From: Rhizobiaceae bacterium
GTDB lineage: Bacteria; Pseudomonadota; Alphaproteobacteria; Rhizobiales; Rhizobiaceae
Reading direction: 5' to 3'
DNA: 64,000 bases
NCBI GenBank assembly: GCA_028279875.1
Contig: JANQMU010000097.1
Coordinates: 25,206 to 89,205 of the forward strand
Below are positions 37,763 to 46,233 of the stretch, in pieces. Position 1 is the stretch's first letter. Every line of letters starts with the position of its first letter. The position numbers and the translations under genes were made by a program. Below the pieces are notes generated by a model, which saw only the letters and a list, made by a program, of their open reading frames with translations, searched no databases and was not told the DNA's origin.

Positions 37763-38410
37763 TTAGACTGTCTGCCTTGGCGTGATCGCCTTGAGAATTC
37801 GCGCGATATTCGGCTGGAATTCGCGATATTGCCAGCCTCGGGCCGCTGACATGGCGGCAGCCGACGCCGGATAACGGTCCGCCGCGGCGACACCGAACGT
37901 CTCCAGCAAATGCTTGCGCTTTCCGGCGGTCTCGAAGGAAAGGCTCTCGCCATAGCTATAGTGAATCAGCAGGAGATAGACCTCGATCACCTGCTCACCT
38001 TCCAGTCCCAGCCGATACAGGGCGGAGAATATCCGTTCCACCAGCGGCAGGATGTGAAGGCTCGCCTGACCCTCATTGAGCAGCACGCCGACGAGCCAGG
38101 GATCCGTTCGGAACGTATCGTGAAAAGCCTTCATGACCGCCATGATTTCAGCCGTCTCGTCTGCCTGGGGCGCGGGAACCTGAATGGACTGCGCCACATG
38201 ATCGAGCATGGCGAGCAGCAGATCGTCGCGGTCGGCGATATGTCGATAGAGCGACATCGCGCCCGCGTCGAGCTCGCGCGCAAGCCGGCGCATGGTCAGT
38301 CTGGCGATCCCCTCGCGGCGGACCAGCCTCAGCGCGGCGGAAACGATCCGGTCGCGATCAAGCGGTTTCGGTTTGACCGTCTCCTTCGACGCGCTCCCTC
38401 GAACTGCCAT
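37763..38410 (-). CDS. TetR family transcriptional regulator
   Basis: This 215-residue repressor-type protein has the N-terminal helix-turn-helix LDRDRIVSAALRLVRREGIARLTMRRLARELDAGAMSLYRHIADRDDLL (about 18-66), followed by a TetR C-terminal ligand domain of the TetR_C class. ATG 38410 follows AAGGGAG; the track start at 38575 is upstream. It is divergent to an MFS transporter with a palindromic operator between them, the classic repressor-exporter arrangement. Confidence 0.9.
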   Translation of the reverse strand: MAVRGSASKETVKPKPLDRDRIVSAALRLVRREGIARLTMRRLARELDAGAMSLYRHIADRDDLLLAMLDHVAQSIQVPAPQADETAEIMAVMKAFHDTFRTDPWLVGVLLNEGQASLHILPLVERIFSALYRLGLEGEQVIEVYLLLIHYSYGESLSFETAGKRKHLLETFGVAAADRYPASAAAMSAARGWQYREFQPNIARILKAITPRQTV

Positions 38411-38438
38411 GGGCTCCCTTTCTTTCTGGCCATCAGTC

Positions 38439-38482
38439 TTGACGGGATATGGCAATCTGCGCAATATGCGTACAATGTACGC
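38439..38482. promoter_or_regulatory. MFS promoter with adjacent TetR operator
   Basis: On the plus strand TTGACG (38439-38444), a 17-base spacer and CAATAT (38462-38467) make a plausible promoter. It is immediately followed by the perfect inverted repeat GCGTAC-AAT-GTACGC (38468-38482). The repeat would sit between the -10 and the transcription start, and on the other strand overlaps a possible TTGTAC -35 of the tetR gene. It is the clear candidate binding site for the divergent TetR protein. Confidence 0.65.
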
Positions 38483-38546
38483 GACACCAGCAACATTTGC
38501 CAGCCAGCCAGTCGCCCCCCTGTCGGAATGATTATCGAGGCACGCC

Positions 38547-39746
38547 GTGTCAAACGTCGAGCACGCGCAGAGCAAGACCCGCGACAGCGCACAATCCCTG
38601 GCGCCGCTCTACATCGCCAATCTCGTCTGCAGCATGGGAATGATGGGATTTGTGGCGCTTGCCGGCCCGCTGGCCGTCGTGCTGGGACTTGACGCCTGGC
38701 AGATCGGCCTTTCGGCGACGGCTGGCGGGCTTGGCTGGGTCCTGTCGGCCCGCGCCTGGGGTCGAGCGGCTGACAGGTTGGGGCGCAAGCCCGTGCTGGT
38801 TTCCGGGCTGGCCGGGTTTGCGGCCGGATATTTTGCACTGTGTCTTGCGGCTCAAGCGGGTGCTGCCTGGGGCCTGGGTGCCTTGATGACGCTCGCCGGG
38901 CTGGTTGCGGCGCGCTTTTTGGCCGGCCTGTTTTATGCCGCCCTTCCGGCGGCCGGGGCAGCCTTGATTGCGGACCGGTACGCGGCCGAAGCACGGGCAG
39001 GCGCCATGGGCCGGCTGGGCGCAGCTCAGGCTGCTGGCCTATTGTTCGGCCCGGCATTCGTAGCGGTCACCGCCGGGCCCTCCCCCGTATTGCCGCTGTT
39101 TTTGCTGTCGGCGATCCCGATCGCGGCCCTCGCCTTTCTTCTGATGCGCCTGCCCCGCGACTCCAGGACGGGAGGAGACGTTGTCCCGCCGCTGCCGCTG
39201 TCCGACAAGCGGCTGCTGCGTCCGGTTCTGACGGCCTTCGCGGCGATGATTGCCATCGGTATCGGCCAGATCGTCGTGGGCTTCGTGGCGCTCGACCGGC
39301 TGGGCCTGTCAGGGCCGGACGCGACGCGGATCGCCGCGCTGGCGCTTTTCGCCGTCGGTGTCGCGCTCGTCGTCGCCCAGATTATCGTCGCCCGACTTGG
39401 CTGGCAGCCGCCGCGCCTCATTGCGACCGGCGGTGCGATCTCGGCCGTCGGGTTTCTGTGCGCGGCCGCGGCGCCCAATGCCGCGACGCTGATCCTGGCC
39501 TATGCGGTTGCCGGCTTCGGAGCCGGCTGGGTGATGCCGGCGATTTCCGCCGCCGCCGCGAATGCCGTGCAGGGCGACGAGCAGGGCCGCGCAGCAGGCG
39601 CGGTTTCGACGGCGATCGGCATTGGCGCGATGGTCGGGCCTCTTGTCGGCGGGTCGCTTTACAGCCTGGCGGTCATTCTCCCGCTTCTGTGCGCGGCGGC
39701 GGCCATGGCAGCCGCAGCCTTCGCCGGCCTGGAGCGCTCTAAATAG
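38547..39746 (+). CDS. MFS transporter
   Basis: This is a major facilitator superfamily inner-membrane protein of 399 residues with about twelve membrane segments. It starts at GTG 38547. The loop 2-3 motif is seen as WGRAADRLGRKPVL near residue 70. It resembles the TetA/Bcr-type drug-efflux branch, with the proline- and glycine-rich segment 5 (AAQAAGLLFGPAFVA). The divergent TetR regulator supports substrate-induced export. The substrate is unknown. Confidence 0.9.
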   Translation: MSNVEHAQSKTRDSAQSLAPLYIANLVCSMGMMGFVALAGPLAVVLGLDAWQIGLSATAGGLGWVLSARAWGRAADRLGRKPVLVSGLAGFAAGYFALCLAAQAGAAWGLGALMTLAGLVAARFLAGLFYAALPAAGAALIADRYAAEARAGAMGRLGAAQAAGLLFGPAFVAVTAGPSPVLPLFLLSAIPIAALAFLLMRLPRDSRTGGDVVPPLPLSDKRLLRPVLTAFAAMIAIGIGQIVVGFVALDRLGLSGPDATRIAALALFAVGVALVVAQIIVARLGWQPPRLIATGGAISAVGFLCAAAAPNAATLILAYAVAGFGAGWVMPAISAAAANAVQGDEQGRAAGAVSTAIGIGAMVGPLVGGSLYSLAVILPLLCAAAAMAAAAFAGLERSK

Positions 39747-39859
39747 GCCAGCGGCCGGGCTGTTCGCGCCAGGTCCGAACCGCAGAAATCCTTCTGCGTG
39801 CGCACGGCAATTTCTCTTTTGCCACCCCGGGTCGTTCAATCGCGGCTCTTTCCTGTCGT

Positions 39860-40927
39860 TCACCCCGGATCACGGGATTTCCCGGCCACGGCCTCCTCCT
39901 TTGGATTGCGTCGCCGCTTGGCGCGCAACCGTGCCATCTTTCTGAGGTCCGCCACCTCGTCGTGCTCGTCGACGATCTCGGTGCCGAGAAGCGTCTCGAG
40001 CACGTCTTCCATCGTGACCAGCCCGGCTGTTCCGCCGTACTTGTCTTCCACCAGGGCGATGTGTGCGTCGCGATCCATGAGGAGATCAAAGAGCGTATCA
40101 AGGTCCGTGTCCTCCGACACGCGCAGCATCTTGCGGGCGAAATCCGCGACCGGGCGCTCGTCTTCACCGCGCAGGGCCGCAAGCAACAGGTCGCGCGCCA
40201 GAACAAAGCCCTGCACGTCGTCAATGGTCTCACCGGTGACCAGGATGCGCGAGAAGGTGAATGCCTCCCGCCCTGCCACGGCCGAAGCCACGGTCGCCTC
40301 GGCCGGCACATGCTCGATCACCGTTCGCGGCGTCATCACCTCGTGCGCCTCTATTTCGGGCAGGCGGAACAGGTTGGCAACGACGCGCGTTTCGTCTTCC
40401 TCAACCACGCCAAGGCGGTGACCGGCGGTCGTCAGTGCGGTGATCTCCTCGCGGGAGATCTCCGCGCCGGCCTCGCCCGGCGTCAGGAACCGCGTGATCG
40501 CCTGGCTCATCCAGACCAGCGGCAATTGCACGGTAATCAGCCAGGGCAGCACACGGACCGCGAAGGGGGCGAGCGCGCGCCAGTGTGTCGCCCCGAGGGT
40601 CTTGGGAACGATTTCCGAAAGAACAAGGATGCCCAGTGTCAGCAGGCCGGAGAATATTCCGACGCCCACATCATTGAATACGACCGCCGCCTGGGCGCCC
40701 GCCCCGGTGGCCCCCACGGTGTGTGCGATTGTGTTGAGCGACAGGATCGCGGTCAGCGGCCGTTCAATATCAGTTCGCAAATGCCGCAGTTTCTCCGCCA
40801 GCTTCGGTCGGTCTTCCTCGGCTGCCTCCACGAAGGAGGGGGTGATCGACAGCAGCACCGCCTCCAGGATGGAGCAGAGGAACGACACACCGATAGCAAG
40901 AACGACGAAGAGGATTAGCAGGGTCAT
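39860..40927 (-). CDS. CNNM/DUF21 domain protein with CBS pair
   Basis: This 355-residue inner-membrane protein has an N-terminal DUF21 transmembrane domain ([31 protein letters not shown], then [12 protein letters not shown]) and two CBS domains (starting at [16 protein letters not shown] and ending [26 protein letters not shown]). The C-terminal CorC/HlyC domain is absent; the chain ends in an Arg/Lys-rich tail. ATG 40927 follows GGAAG; the track start at 40990 is upstream. The family is linked to magnesium or divalent cation transport. Confidence 0.88.
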   Translation of the reverse strand: [355 protein letters not shown]

Positions 40928-41151
40928 GGGGTTGGCTTCCGTTTGGCTTCGTTCGGCGACCGACTTCATATAGTATAGCTCCGGCCACAACCAACGACCC
41001 GGCTGGGGACAAAGGCATCATCGGGTATGATCCGTTGGCCGGCTTCAGAGCAAGTGGACCACCGGATCGGTGCCACCCTTCAAAAACCACACTTCTGGGG
41101 AAACACATCCGCTGACTGTCGCATGACGTGCCCGACGTTCAACTCCTCCAG

Positions 41152-42192
41152 TCAAAACCTCCGGGGTTCTGAGCGGTTGTCATCGAAGCGGGCATTCGCT
41201 GCGCAGTGCATGAAATTACAGAATGCAGACGAGGCGCGCATCCGCGCAGCGCTCCAACGGCTGCTTTTTGCTCCGCAACCAACGCATGGTTCAGGTTCAT
41301 TCCGTGTCAGCCCTTCCCGCTCAGGGCGGTCCTCGGGACCAAGAATTGTGTGGGCCAGGCCGAGGGATTCAAGGAATTTGATGAACCAGTAGCCGGGGTC
41401 TACCTGGCCCTCTTCAATGCCGAGTCTCGCCGAATGTGGAAAGGCGTGGTGGTTTGAATGCCAGTTTTCGCCAAAGGTCATCAAGCCAAGGCCGGGCAGA
41501 TTATAACCTTGCACTGGCAGGCCTGCGACATGCCATCCCTGGTGACCGGCTTTGTGGGCAAAGTGTCCCACGACCCAGTGGCCGATCAGCGAAACGGAGA
41601 CACGCAGGCAGACACCCCAAAGAATGAAGCCAACTCCGCCGAGCGCAAAGAGGGGGATCGCGACGATCAGTTGCTGGGCCATCCAGTTGCGCTCCAGCCA
41701 TTGATAGAAGCGGTCATTCGCGATTTCGGGTTCAATTTCGAAGCGCGGGGGATGGTCGAGGTCGAATTGGCAGTGCATTTGCCACCATGCGTCGCGCCAG
41801 AACCCTGCGCCATGGCTTGGGTGGGGCGGGCACTTCGATTGGCGCTGGTGCCAATCGCGCATGTCGTGGGCACGGATCATGCCAAACGGCCCTGCCATGC
41901 CGACCAGGGTTCCGAGCCAGACAAGGATGTGTTCCAGCCATTTGGGCGTCTTGAAAGCTCTGTGAACAAGCAGGCGGTGCATACCGACGGAGTGGCCGGC
42001 ACATATGGTGACTGCGGTGGTTGCAAGGAAAACCAGAAAACCGCCGCCGCTGGGGGTCAGGCCGATCGCAGCGATGCCGCCTGCAAGCATCGCAAAGAGC
42101 CAGAGCGATTTCGACGCCTTCCAGCGGATGGTGCCTTGGGTGGCATTGGTTGAAATGTCGGGAAAAACACGATCGGTTGCCTGCAAGGTCAT
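41152..42192 (-). CDS. Fatty acid desaturase (acyl-CoA desaturase family)
   Basis: This membrane di-iron enzyme introduces a double bond into acyl chains. It has 346 residues and the three histidine clusters: HSVGMHR near 67, HDMRDWHQ near 109 and GENWHSNHHAFPHSA near 244-258. The usual family ends soon after HTILGPEDRPERE; here a further 45 or so residues (SSRWSAARMRASSAFCNFMH...) are added. Part of that tail (about residues 319-334) is encoded by a copy of a dispersed intergenic repeat. It is divergent to an ArsR-type regulator with a perfect palindrome between them. Confidence 0.9.
   Translation of the reverse strand: MTLQATDRVFPDISTNATQGTIRWKASKSLWLFAMLAGGIAAIGLTPSGGGFLVFLATTAVTICAGHSVGMHRLLVHRAFKTPKWLEHILVWLGTLVGMAGPFGMIRAHDMRDWHQRQSKCPPHPSHGAGFWRDAWWQMHCQFDLDHPPRFEIEPEIANDRFYQWLERNWMAQQLIVAIPLFALGGVGFILWGVCLRVSVSLIGHWVVGHFAHKAGHQGWHVAGLPVQGYNLPGLGLMTFGENWHSNHHAFPHSARLGIEEGQVDPGYWFIKFLESLGLAHTILGPEDRPEREGLTRNEPEPCVGCGAKSSRWSAARMRASSAFCNFMHCAANARFDDNRSEPRRF
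41191..41236. repeat. Dispersed repeat copy R1 (inside the desaturase 3' end)
   Basis: An ungapped comparison of GGCATTCG...GACGAGGC here with 43215-43260 matches at roughly 33 of 46 positions, counted by eye. It belongs to the family described under R2. This copy is translated as part of the desaturase C-terminal tail. Confidence 0.5.
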
Positions 42193-42221
42193 CTTGAAAC
42201 TACGCCCATAAATAGATAGGA

Positions 42222-42249
42222 TATTAGTTATACAGATATATAACTAATA
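42222..42249. promoter_or_regulatory. ArsR-type operator between desaturase and regulator
   Basis: A perfect 11-base inverted repeat (TATTAGTTATA, 6-base spacer CAGATA, TATAACTAATA) occupies the 74-base divergent intergenic. It is AT-rich in a GC-rich background and 17 bases from the regulator start, overlapping where -10 elements must lie. It is the expected target of the ArsR-type protein and would control both genes. Confidence 0.75.
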
Positions 42250-42266
42250 AGTTAAAAGGTGAAATT

Positions 42267-42587
42267 ATGTCAAGGGCCGACAAGGTGTTTGAGGCTTTGG
42301 CGTCGACAACACGACGGCGGATACTGGCTTACCTCTCAGAAGGCCCGTTGACGGCCGGAGCGGTTGCCGAGCGGTTTGACATGTCTCAACCTGCTGTTTC
42401 CAAACATCTTTCAATTCTGGAGTCAGCTGAGCTGATTTGGAAGAAACGCGAAGGGCAATTCGTCAGATACGGGATGCAGGCAGATAATCTGGGCGCGACC
42501 TTGGCAAAGTTCATGCAGGAAGTGTGCCCTCCAAGCCGGGCGCTGAAAGCAGAGCGGCGAGAGGAAAACGGCTCGGACGGAGCTTGA
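42267..42587 (+). CDS. ArsR family winged-helix regulator
   Basis: This 106-residue regulator consists of one winged helix-turn-helix (FEALASTTRRRILAYLSEGPLTAGAVAERFDMSQPAVSKHLSILE, about 7-52). It lacks the paired cysteines of metal-sensing ArsR/SmtB proteins (no ELCVCDL motif), so it is closer to the SdpR-like branch. ATG 42267 follows AAGGTGA. The divergent desaturase and the shared palindrome suggest that it controls membrane lipid unsaturation. Confidence 0.88.
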   Translation: MSRADKVFEALASTTRRRILAYLSEGPLTAGAVAERFDMSQPAVSKHLSILESAELIWKKREGQFVRYGMQADNLGATLAKFMQEVCPPSRALKAERREENGSDGA

Positions 42588-42678
42588 TGCACCTGGATGT
42601 GAGGTCTCAGGAGGTTGTCCACCCGATCCCGATCTGGCCTCACCCACGGCGGACAAACCGGCTGTTGGCCAGTCTTTC

Positions 42679-43167
42679 CTATCGCCTGGCAGCCATGGGC
42701 AATATTAAGCCCCATCTGGTCTTCTGGGTCGGGCCCAACGGTTCGAAGCCCAGCTTCCTGTAGACAGCTATCGCTCTTTCATTATCCGGGTGCGGATCGG
42801 TCGCGATCACAGGTGCGCCGTCATCAAAGAGTACCTGCATCCTCATTGCGATAAACGCTGACCCATGCCCAAGCCCGACCATTTCAGGTTCTCCGATATA
42901 TTGATCAATCCCCCGCGACCCTTTGGGCAGACCGGCAAAATGGTGGTTTTGCCAACCGTGGACCGTGTAGTCCTGCATAAAGGCGAAGGGCCGCTCGCTG
43001 CTTGAAACGATCCAGCGCGTGACCCGGGGATCAGCCAGATCCGTTTCGTCGTAAGGCGCATCCGCGTCCCACCATTCCAGGACGTGCGGGTTCGACTGCC
43101 ACCCCTTCAGCAAGGCGAGATCATCCAGGGTCGCTTTGCGAAAACCATAGCTATCGATCGCGGTCAT
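42679..43167 (-). CDS. GNAT family acetyltransferase, AAC(6')-like
   Basis: This 162-residue acetyltransferase resembles the AAC(6')-Ib type group: RKATLDDLALLKGWQSNPHVLEWW at the start, SRGIDQYIGEPEMVGLGHGSAFI (the acetyl-CoA region) near 84-106, and DPHPDNERAIAVYRKLGF near 124-141. Many chromosomal members of this group are not resistance enzymes, so the substrate is open. It is on the minus strand between the ArsR gene and the Lrp-type gene, with no obvious operon partner. Confidence 0.85.
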   Translation of the reverse strand: MTAIDSYGFRKATLDDLALLKGWQSNPHVLEWWDADAPYDETDLADPRVTRWIVSSSERPFAFMQDYTVHGWQNHHFAGLPKGSRGIDQYIGEPEMVGLGHGSAFIAMRMQVLFDDGAPVIATDPHPDNERAIAVYRKLGFEPLGPTQKTRWGLILPMAARR

Positions 43168-43214
43168 TCGACCACTCTAGCAGATGGTGCGGCGGTCGGT
43201 ATGGGCTCATTCCG

Positions 43215-43264
43215 GGCATTCGTCGCGCAACGCGCGAACACATACATTGCGGACGAAGCCGCCA
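43215..43264. repeat. Dispersed repeat copy R2
   Basis: This intergenic copy contains GGCATTCGTCGCGCAACGCG and GAACACATACATTGCGGA (43236-43253), then CGAAGCCGCC. The element lies between the GNAT and Lrp-type genes. Related copies: R1 41191-41236, R3 46032-46073, R4 52462-52506, R5 56723-56773. The core GAACGCACACA(T/G)TGCGGA is shared with variations. Confidence 0.6.
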
Positions 43265-43300
43265 CTGAGCGCGGCGATACTAATGATCGCTTTCTGATTT

Positions 43301-43753
43301 TCAGGGTGTGAGCGCCAAGTCCAGCTTGTGCTGCTCAAGGACAAACATTGTCGTGAACTGGACCACGTTTTCATTGTCTGAGAACGCACGCTCACTCAGT
43401 TGTTGAAATTCGTCCATGTCCGCCAGGCTGAGCACTACGACCACGTCGGTCTCGCCAGATACGGAATACACCTGCGATACGGCTTTCTCTTGATCCAAGT
43501 CCGCAAGCCAGTCTCGACGGGCCGTCTTTCCATGATCGGCGAGCCTGACCGTAACGATTGCCTTGAGCGCACGACCCATCTTCTTTGGATCGGTGAGCGC
43601 AATTGTCCGCGTAATGATCCCGTCCGCCTTTAGGCGTCGCACGCGTCGCAGGCAACTTGATGGCGCGAGGCCAACAAGATCAGCGAGATCGTTATTTGCG
43701 ATAGAGGCATCCTTCTGAAGAAGCGCGAGAATGCTTTTGTCGATGCGATCCAA
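43301..43753 (-). CDS. Lrp/AsnC family transcriptional regulator
   Basis: This 150-residue regulator has an N-terminal helix-turn-helix (MDRIDKSILALLQKDASIANNDLADLVGLAPSSCLRRVRRLKADGII) and a C-terminal RAM ligand domain (VYSVSGETDVVVVLSLADMDEF). It starts at TTG 43753, which has GGAG 5 bases upstream; no ATG is better placed. It is divergent to the threonine aldolase gene, with a palindromic site between, so it probably responds to an amino acid and controls the aldolase operon. Confidence 0.9.
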   Translation of the reverse strand: MDRIDKSILALLQKDASIANNDLADLVGLAPSSCLRRVRRLKADGIITRTIALTDPKKMGRALKAIVTVRLADHGKTARRDWLADLDQEKAVSQVYSVSGETDVVVVLSLADMDEFQQLSERAFSDNENVVQFTTMFVLEQHKLDLALTP

Positions 43754-43774
43754 GATAGCTCCAAAATTGCTTTG

Positions 43775-43803
43775 TTGTGCAACTTAATTGCAAATTTGCA
43801 CAA
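43775..43803. promoter_or_regulatory. Candidate Lrp/AsnC binding site
   Basis: A perfect 8-base inverted repeat (TTGTGCAA, 13-base AT-rich spacer, TTGCACAA) lies in the 118-base divergent intergenic, 22 bases from the regulator start. Lrp-type proteins usually bind such dyads with AT-rich centres. It could serve both autoregulation and activation of ltaE. Confidence 0.65.
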
Positions 43804-43871
43804 ACTTCAATCACCTATTTCAATGGGACTGAGGCAGGATCGCGCCAAATACAACAAGCGAGAACGATCCC

Positions 43872-44912
43872 ATGCAAAGCTCAACAGACATCAAAATTGA
43901 CTTCCGCAGCGATACTGTCACGCGCCCCACGGCAGACATGCGTGCTGCGATGGCAGCGGCCGAAGTCGGCGACGACTATTATCGCGACGACCCAACGGTT
44001 CATGCGCTGGAAGAAACCACAGCCAAACTTTTCGGCAAAGAAGCTGCGCTGTTCACACCATCGGGTACACAATCCAATCTCATCGCGGTGATGAGCCATT
44101 GCGGGCAAGGTGATGCGTATATTGTCGGCGCCCAGTCTCACAGCTTCCTCAGAGAACTTGGTGGTGCTGCAATCGTGGCGTCCGTCCAGGCGCAGGTAGT
44201 ACGCAACCAACCTGACGGTACCCTCGCCATCGCTGACATAAAAAGCGCGCTCTATCCGGCATCGATTCTGTTCGCGCCGGTTCGGATGATTGCGCTTGAG
44301 AACACGTTTAACGGAAAGGTTCTTTCGCTGGAATACCTCACCGAGGTATCGGCTCTTGCCAGTGACCGGGGGTTGGCGATGCACCTTGACGGCGCCCGCG
44401 TGTTCAATGCGGCATGTTCGCTCGGCGTGGCGGTGGCGGAGATCGCGCAGCACTTCGACACGGTGAGCTTCTGTCTGTCGAAAGGTCTCGGAGCGCCGGT
44501 CGGATCGCTTCTCGTTGGCCCCGCAGACCTGATTGAGCGAGGGCGACGACATCGCCAAATGCTTGGCGGGGGTATGCGGCAGGCAGGAGTGCTTGCAGCG
44601 GCCGGTCTTTATGCGCTCAGTCATCACGTCAAGCGACTGTCGGAGGATCATGAGCGCGCGAAAAGACTGGCTGAGGCTTTGGCTGCCGTATCTGGTCTAC
44701 GCCCGGAAACGCCACAGTCCAACATGGTCTTCTGCGATGTTGACCCAGATATTCAGACGTCATTCGCCTGCTTCTTGCAACAGCGTGGCATTGCCGTATC
44801 CGGATCGCCCGCGCGGCAGCGGTGGGTTACGCACCTCGATATTGATGAGACCACATTCGGAAACACGCTCGATCACCTCACGGACTTCGGACGTCAGATG
44901 GTTGCGGCGTGA
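43872..44912 (+). CDS. ltaE: Low-specificity L-threonine aldolase
   Basis: This PLP enzyme cleaves threonine or allo-threonine to glycine and acetaldehyde. It has 346 residues. Family features: IDFRSDTVTRPTADMRAAMA at the start, GDDYYRDDPTVHALEE, TPSGTQSNLIAVM, HLDGARVFNAA with the PLP-binding Asp, and the Schiff-base lysine in CLSKGLGAPVGS. The stop TGA overlaps the ATG of the aldo/keto reductase gene by one base, so both are translationally coupled. The acetaldehyde product could be a substrate for the reductase, but this is a guess. Confidence 0.93.
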   Translation: MQSSTDIKIDFRSDTVTRPTADMRAAMAAAEVGDDYYRDDPTVHALEETTAKLFGKEAALFTPSGTQSNLIAVMSHCGQGDAYIVGAQSHSFLRELGGAAIVASVQAQVVRNQPDGTLAIADIKSALYPASILFAPVRMIALENTFNGKVLSLEYLTEVSALASDRGLAMHLDGARVFNAACSLGVAVAEIAQHFDTVSFCLSKGLGAPVGSLLVGPADLIERGRRHRQMLGGGMRQAGVLAAAGLYALSHHVKRLSEDHERAKRLAEALAAVSGLRPETPQSNMVFCDVDPDIQTSFACFLQQRGIAVSGSPARQRWVTHLDIDETTFGNTLDHLTDFGRQMVAA

Positions 44913-45949
44913 TGGAGAGACAAGATCAAGCGATCGTTGGCTACGAGCAAGTTACGCTCTGGAACGGCAAACGGGTTCCGCGGATTGGTATCGGAACTTG
45001 GATCATGGGCGGAATGCAGTATTCCGGCGGCAAGCCAATCGGGTGGGGCAATGTGGATGACGACACATCCGTGCGCACCTTGCATACGGCATTCGATACG
45101 GGAGTCCGGATTATCGACACGTCCGTCAGCTATGGCGCGGGTCACGCCGAGGATGTAATCGCGCGCGCGATCCGTGAGAGCAGCCTCAACCGGGATGATG
45201 TCGTGATCTGCACAAAGGCGGGCACGCTTTGTGATCCGACGAGTGGCGACATCACCGGACCGACGGACCGGAAGGTGGACATCACGAACGCCATAGATTC
45301 ATCTCTACGACGCTTCGACACCGATCATCTCGATCTGGTGAAGTTCCACGTCAATCGACATCCCATTGATCGGTCCGAGGAGGTGTTCGAAGCCTTGTCA
45401 GAGGCGTTCACGGTTGGAAAAATCAGTGCTTTCGGGTGGAGCAACGACGATCTGCCAGGCTCGATGGCCTTTGCTGATCTCGAAGGCTTCGAGGCGGTCC
45501 AGCATGACCTCAATGTTTTTTCTCCGGCGGACGACCTTCTGGCTGCTATTGAGAAACGCGGTCTCTGGTCATTCAATCGGCAGCCGCTCGCGATGGGTCT
45601 ATTGTCCGGCAAGTATCACGGAAAAACGCCGAATGTTGGAGCGAATGACATGCGAAGCAGCGGCCTCACATGGATGCGCTACTTCGATAAAGAGGGCGCG
45701 CCAACGAAAGACCTAGTTCGGGCCGTCGAGACAATCCGCGAACTCTTGACGGCAGATGGACGGACAGTTGCGCAAGGATCGCTCGCTTGGTGCTTGGCCC
45801 AGTCTGATCGAACTATTCCTCTTCCTGGGTGCCGCACTCCAGAACAGGCAAAGGATAACTTTGGCGTGTTGAGCAAGCCCGTACTGTCCAAAGACGCAGC
45901 CGAAGAGATAGGCAAGATCATCGAAGACCTTCAGCGGCCAGTGCGATGA
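44912..45949 (+). CDS. Aldo/keto reductase
   Basis: This NADPH-dependent oxidoreductase has 345 residues from ATG 44912 (the track start at 44909 is the GTG just before it). The catalytic residues fit the family: DTSVSYGAGHAED (Asp, Tyr), ICTKAG (Lys) and VKFHVNRHP (His). PLPGCRTPEQAKDN near the end is the cofactor phosphate-binding loop. It is coupled to ltaE and should therefore act in the same pathway. The substrate is unknown. Confidence 0.9.
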   Translation: MERQDQAIVGYEQVTLWNGKRVPRIGIGTWIMGGMQYSGGKPIGWGNVDDDTSVRTLHTAFDTGVRIIDTSVSYGAGHAEDVIARAIRESSLNRDDVVICTKAGTLCDPTSGDITGPTDRKVDITNAIDSSLRRFDTDHLDLVKFHVNRHPIDRSEEVFEALSEAFTVGKISAFGWSNDDLPGSMAFADLEGFEAVQHDLNVFSPADDLLAAIEKRGLWSFNRQPLAMGLLSGKYHGKTPNVGANDMRSSGLTWMRYFDKEGAPTKDLVRAVETIRELLTADGRTVAQGSLAWCLAQSDRTIPLPGCRTPEQAKDNFGVLSKPVLSKDAAEEIGKIIEDLQRPVR

Positions 45950-46031
45950 GTTAGAAACTAGCCAATGGAGTTGAAGCCGACATTCGCCGCGTTGCCGCGC
46001 CGCAGTAACTTTGGGCTCGGTCTGGATCTTC

Positions 46032-46073
46032 GCCGCGTAACGCACGAACGCACACATTGCGGGACGAAGTTGC
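46032..46073. repeat. Dispersed repeat copy R3
   Basis: This copy reads CTTCGCCGCGTAACGCACGAACGC, then CACATTGCGGGACGAAGTTGCC, aligning with R2 with one base inserted. It lies in the 284-base gap after the aldo/keto reductase gene, upstream of the FNR-type site. Confidence 0.6.
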
Positions 46074-46150
46074 CGTTCGCCGACAGTTGATGAATGTCTC
46101 CTTGCCACGACGGCGACCAGACTGATGGCTGGCGAGCTCAACGCACCTCG

Positions 46151-46191
46151 TTGATCAAAATCAAGGACGCCTGGGGCGACAAACCTTATGC
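46151..46191 (+). promoter_or_regulatory. FNR/FixK-type box and promoter upstream of the NTF2-like gene
   Basis: TTGAT-CAAA-ATCAA (46151-46164) is a perfect match to the FNR/FixK consensus TTGATnnnnATCAA. A TTATGC -10-like element (46186-46191) places the box centre at about -41, the class II activation position. The NTF2-like start codon is 43 bases further. This predicts induction at low oxygen. Confidence 0.7.
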
Positions 46192-46233
46192 CTCACCAGA
46201 AACCTTTTCGGCACGTGATCAACGAGCGGCGGT

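Noticed and set aside
36037-37953. 638-codon minus-strand ORF
   Set aside because: It spans the SRP RNA region, and its other parts are antisense to the HIT and nudC genes. No domain is visible.
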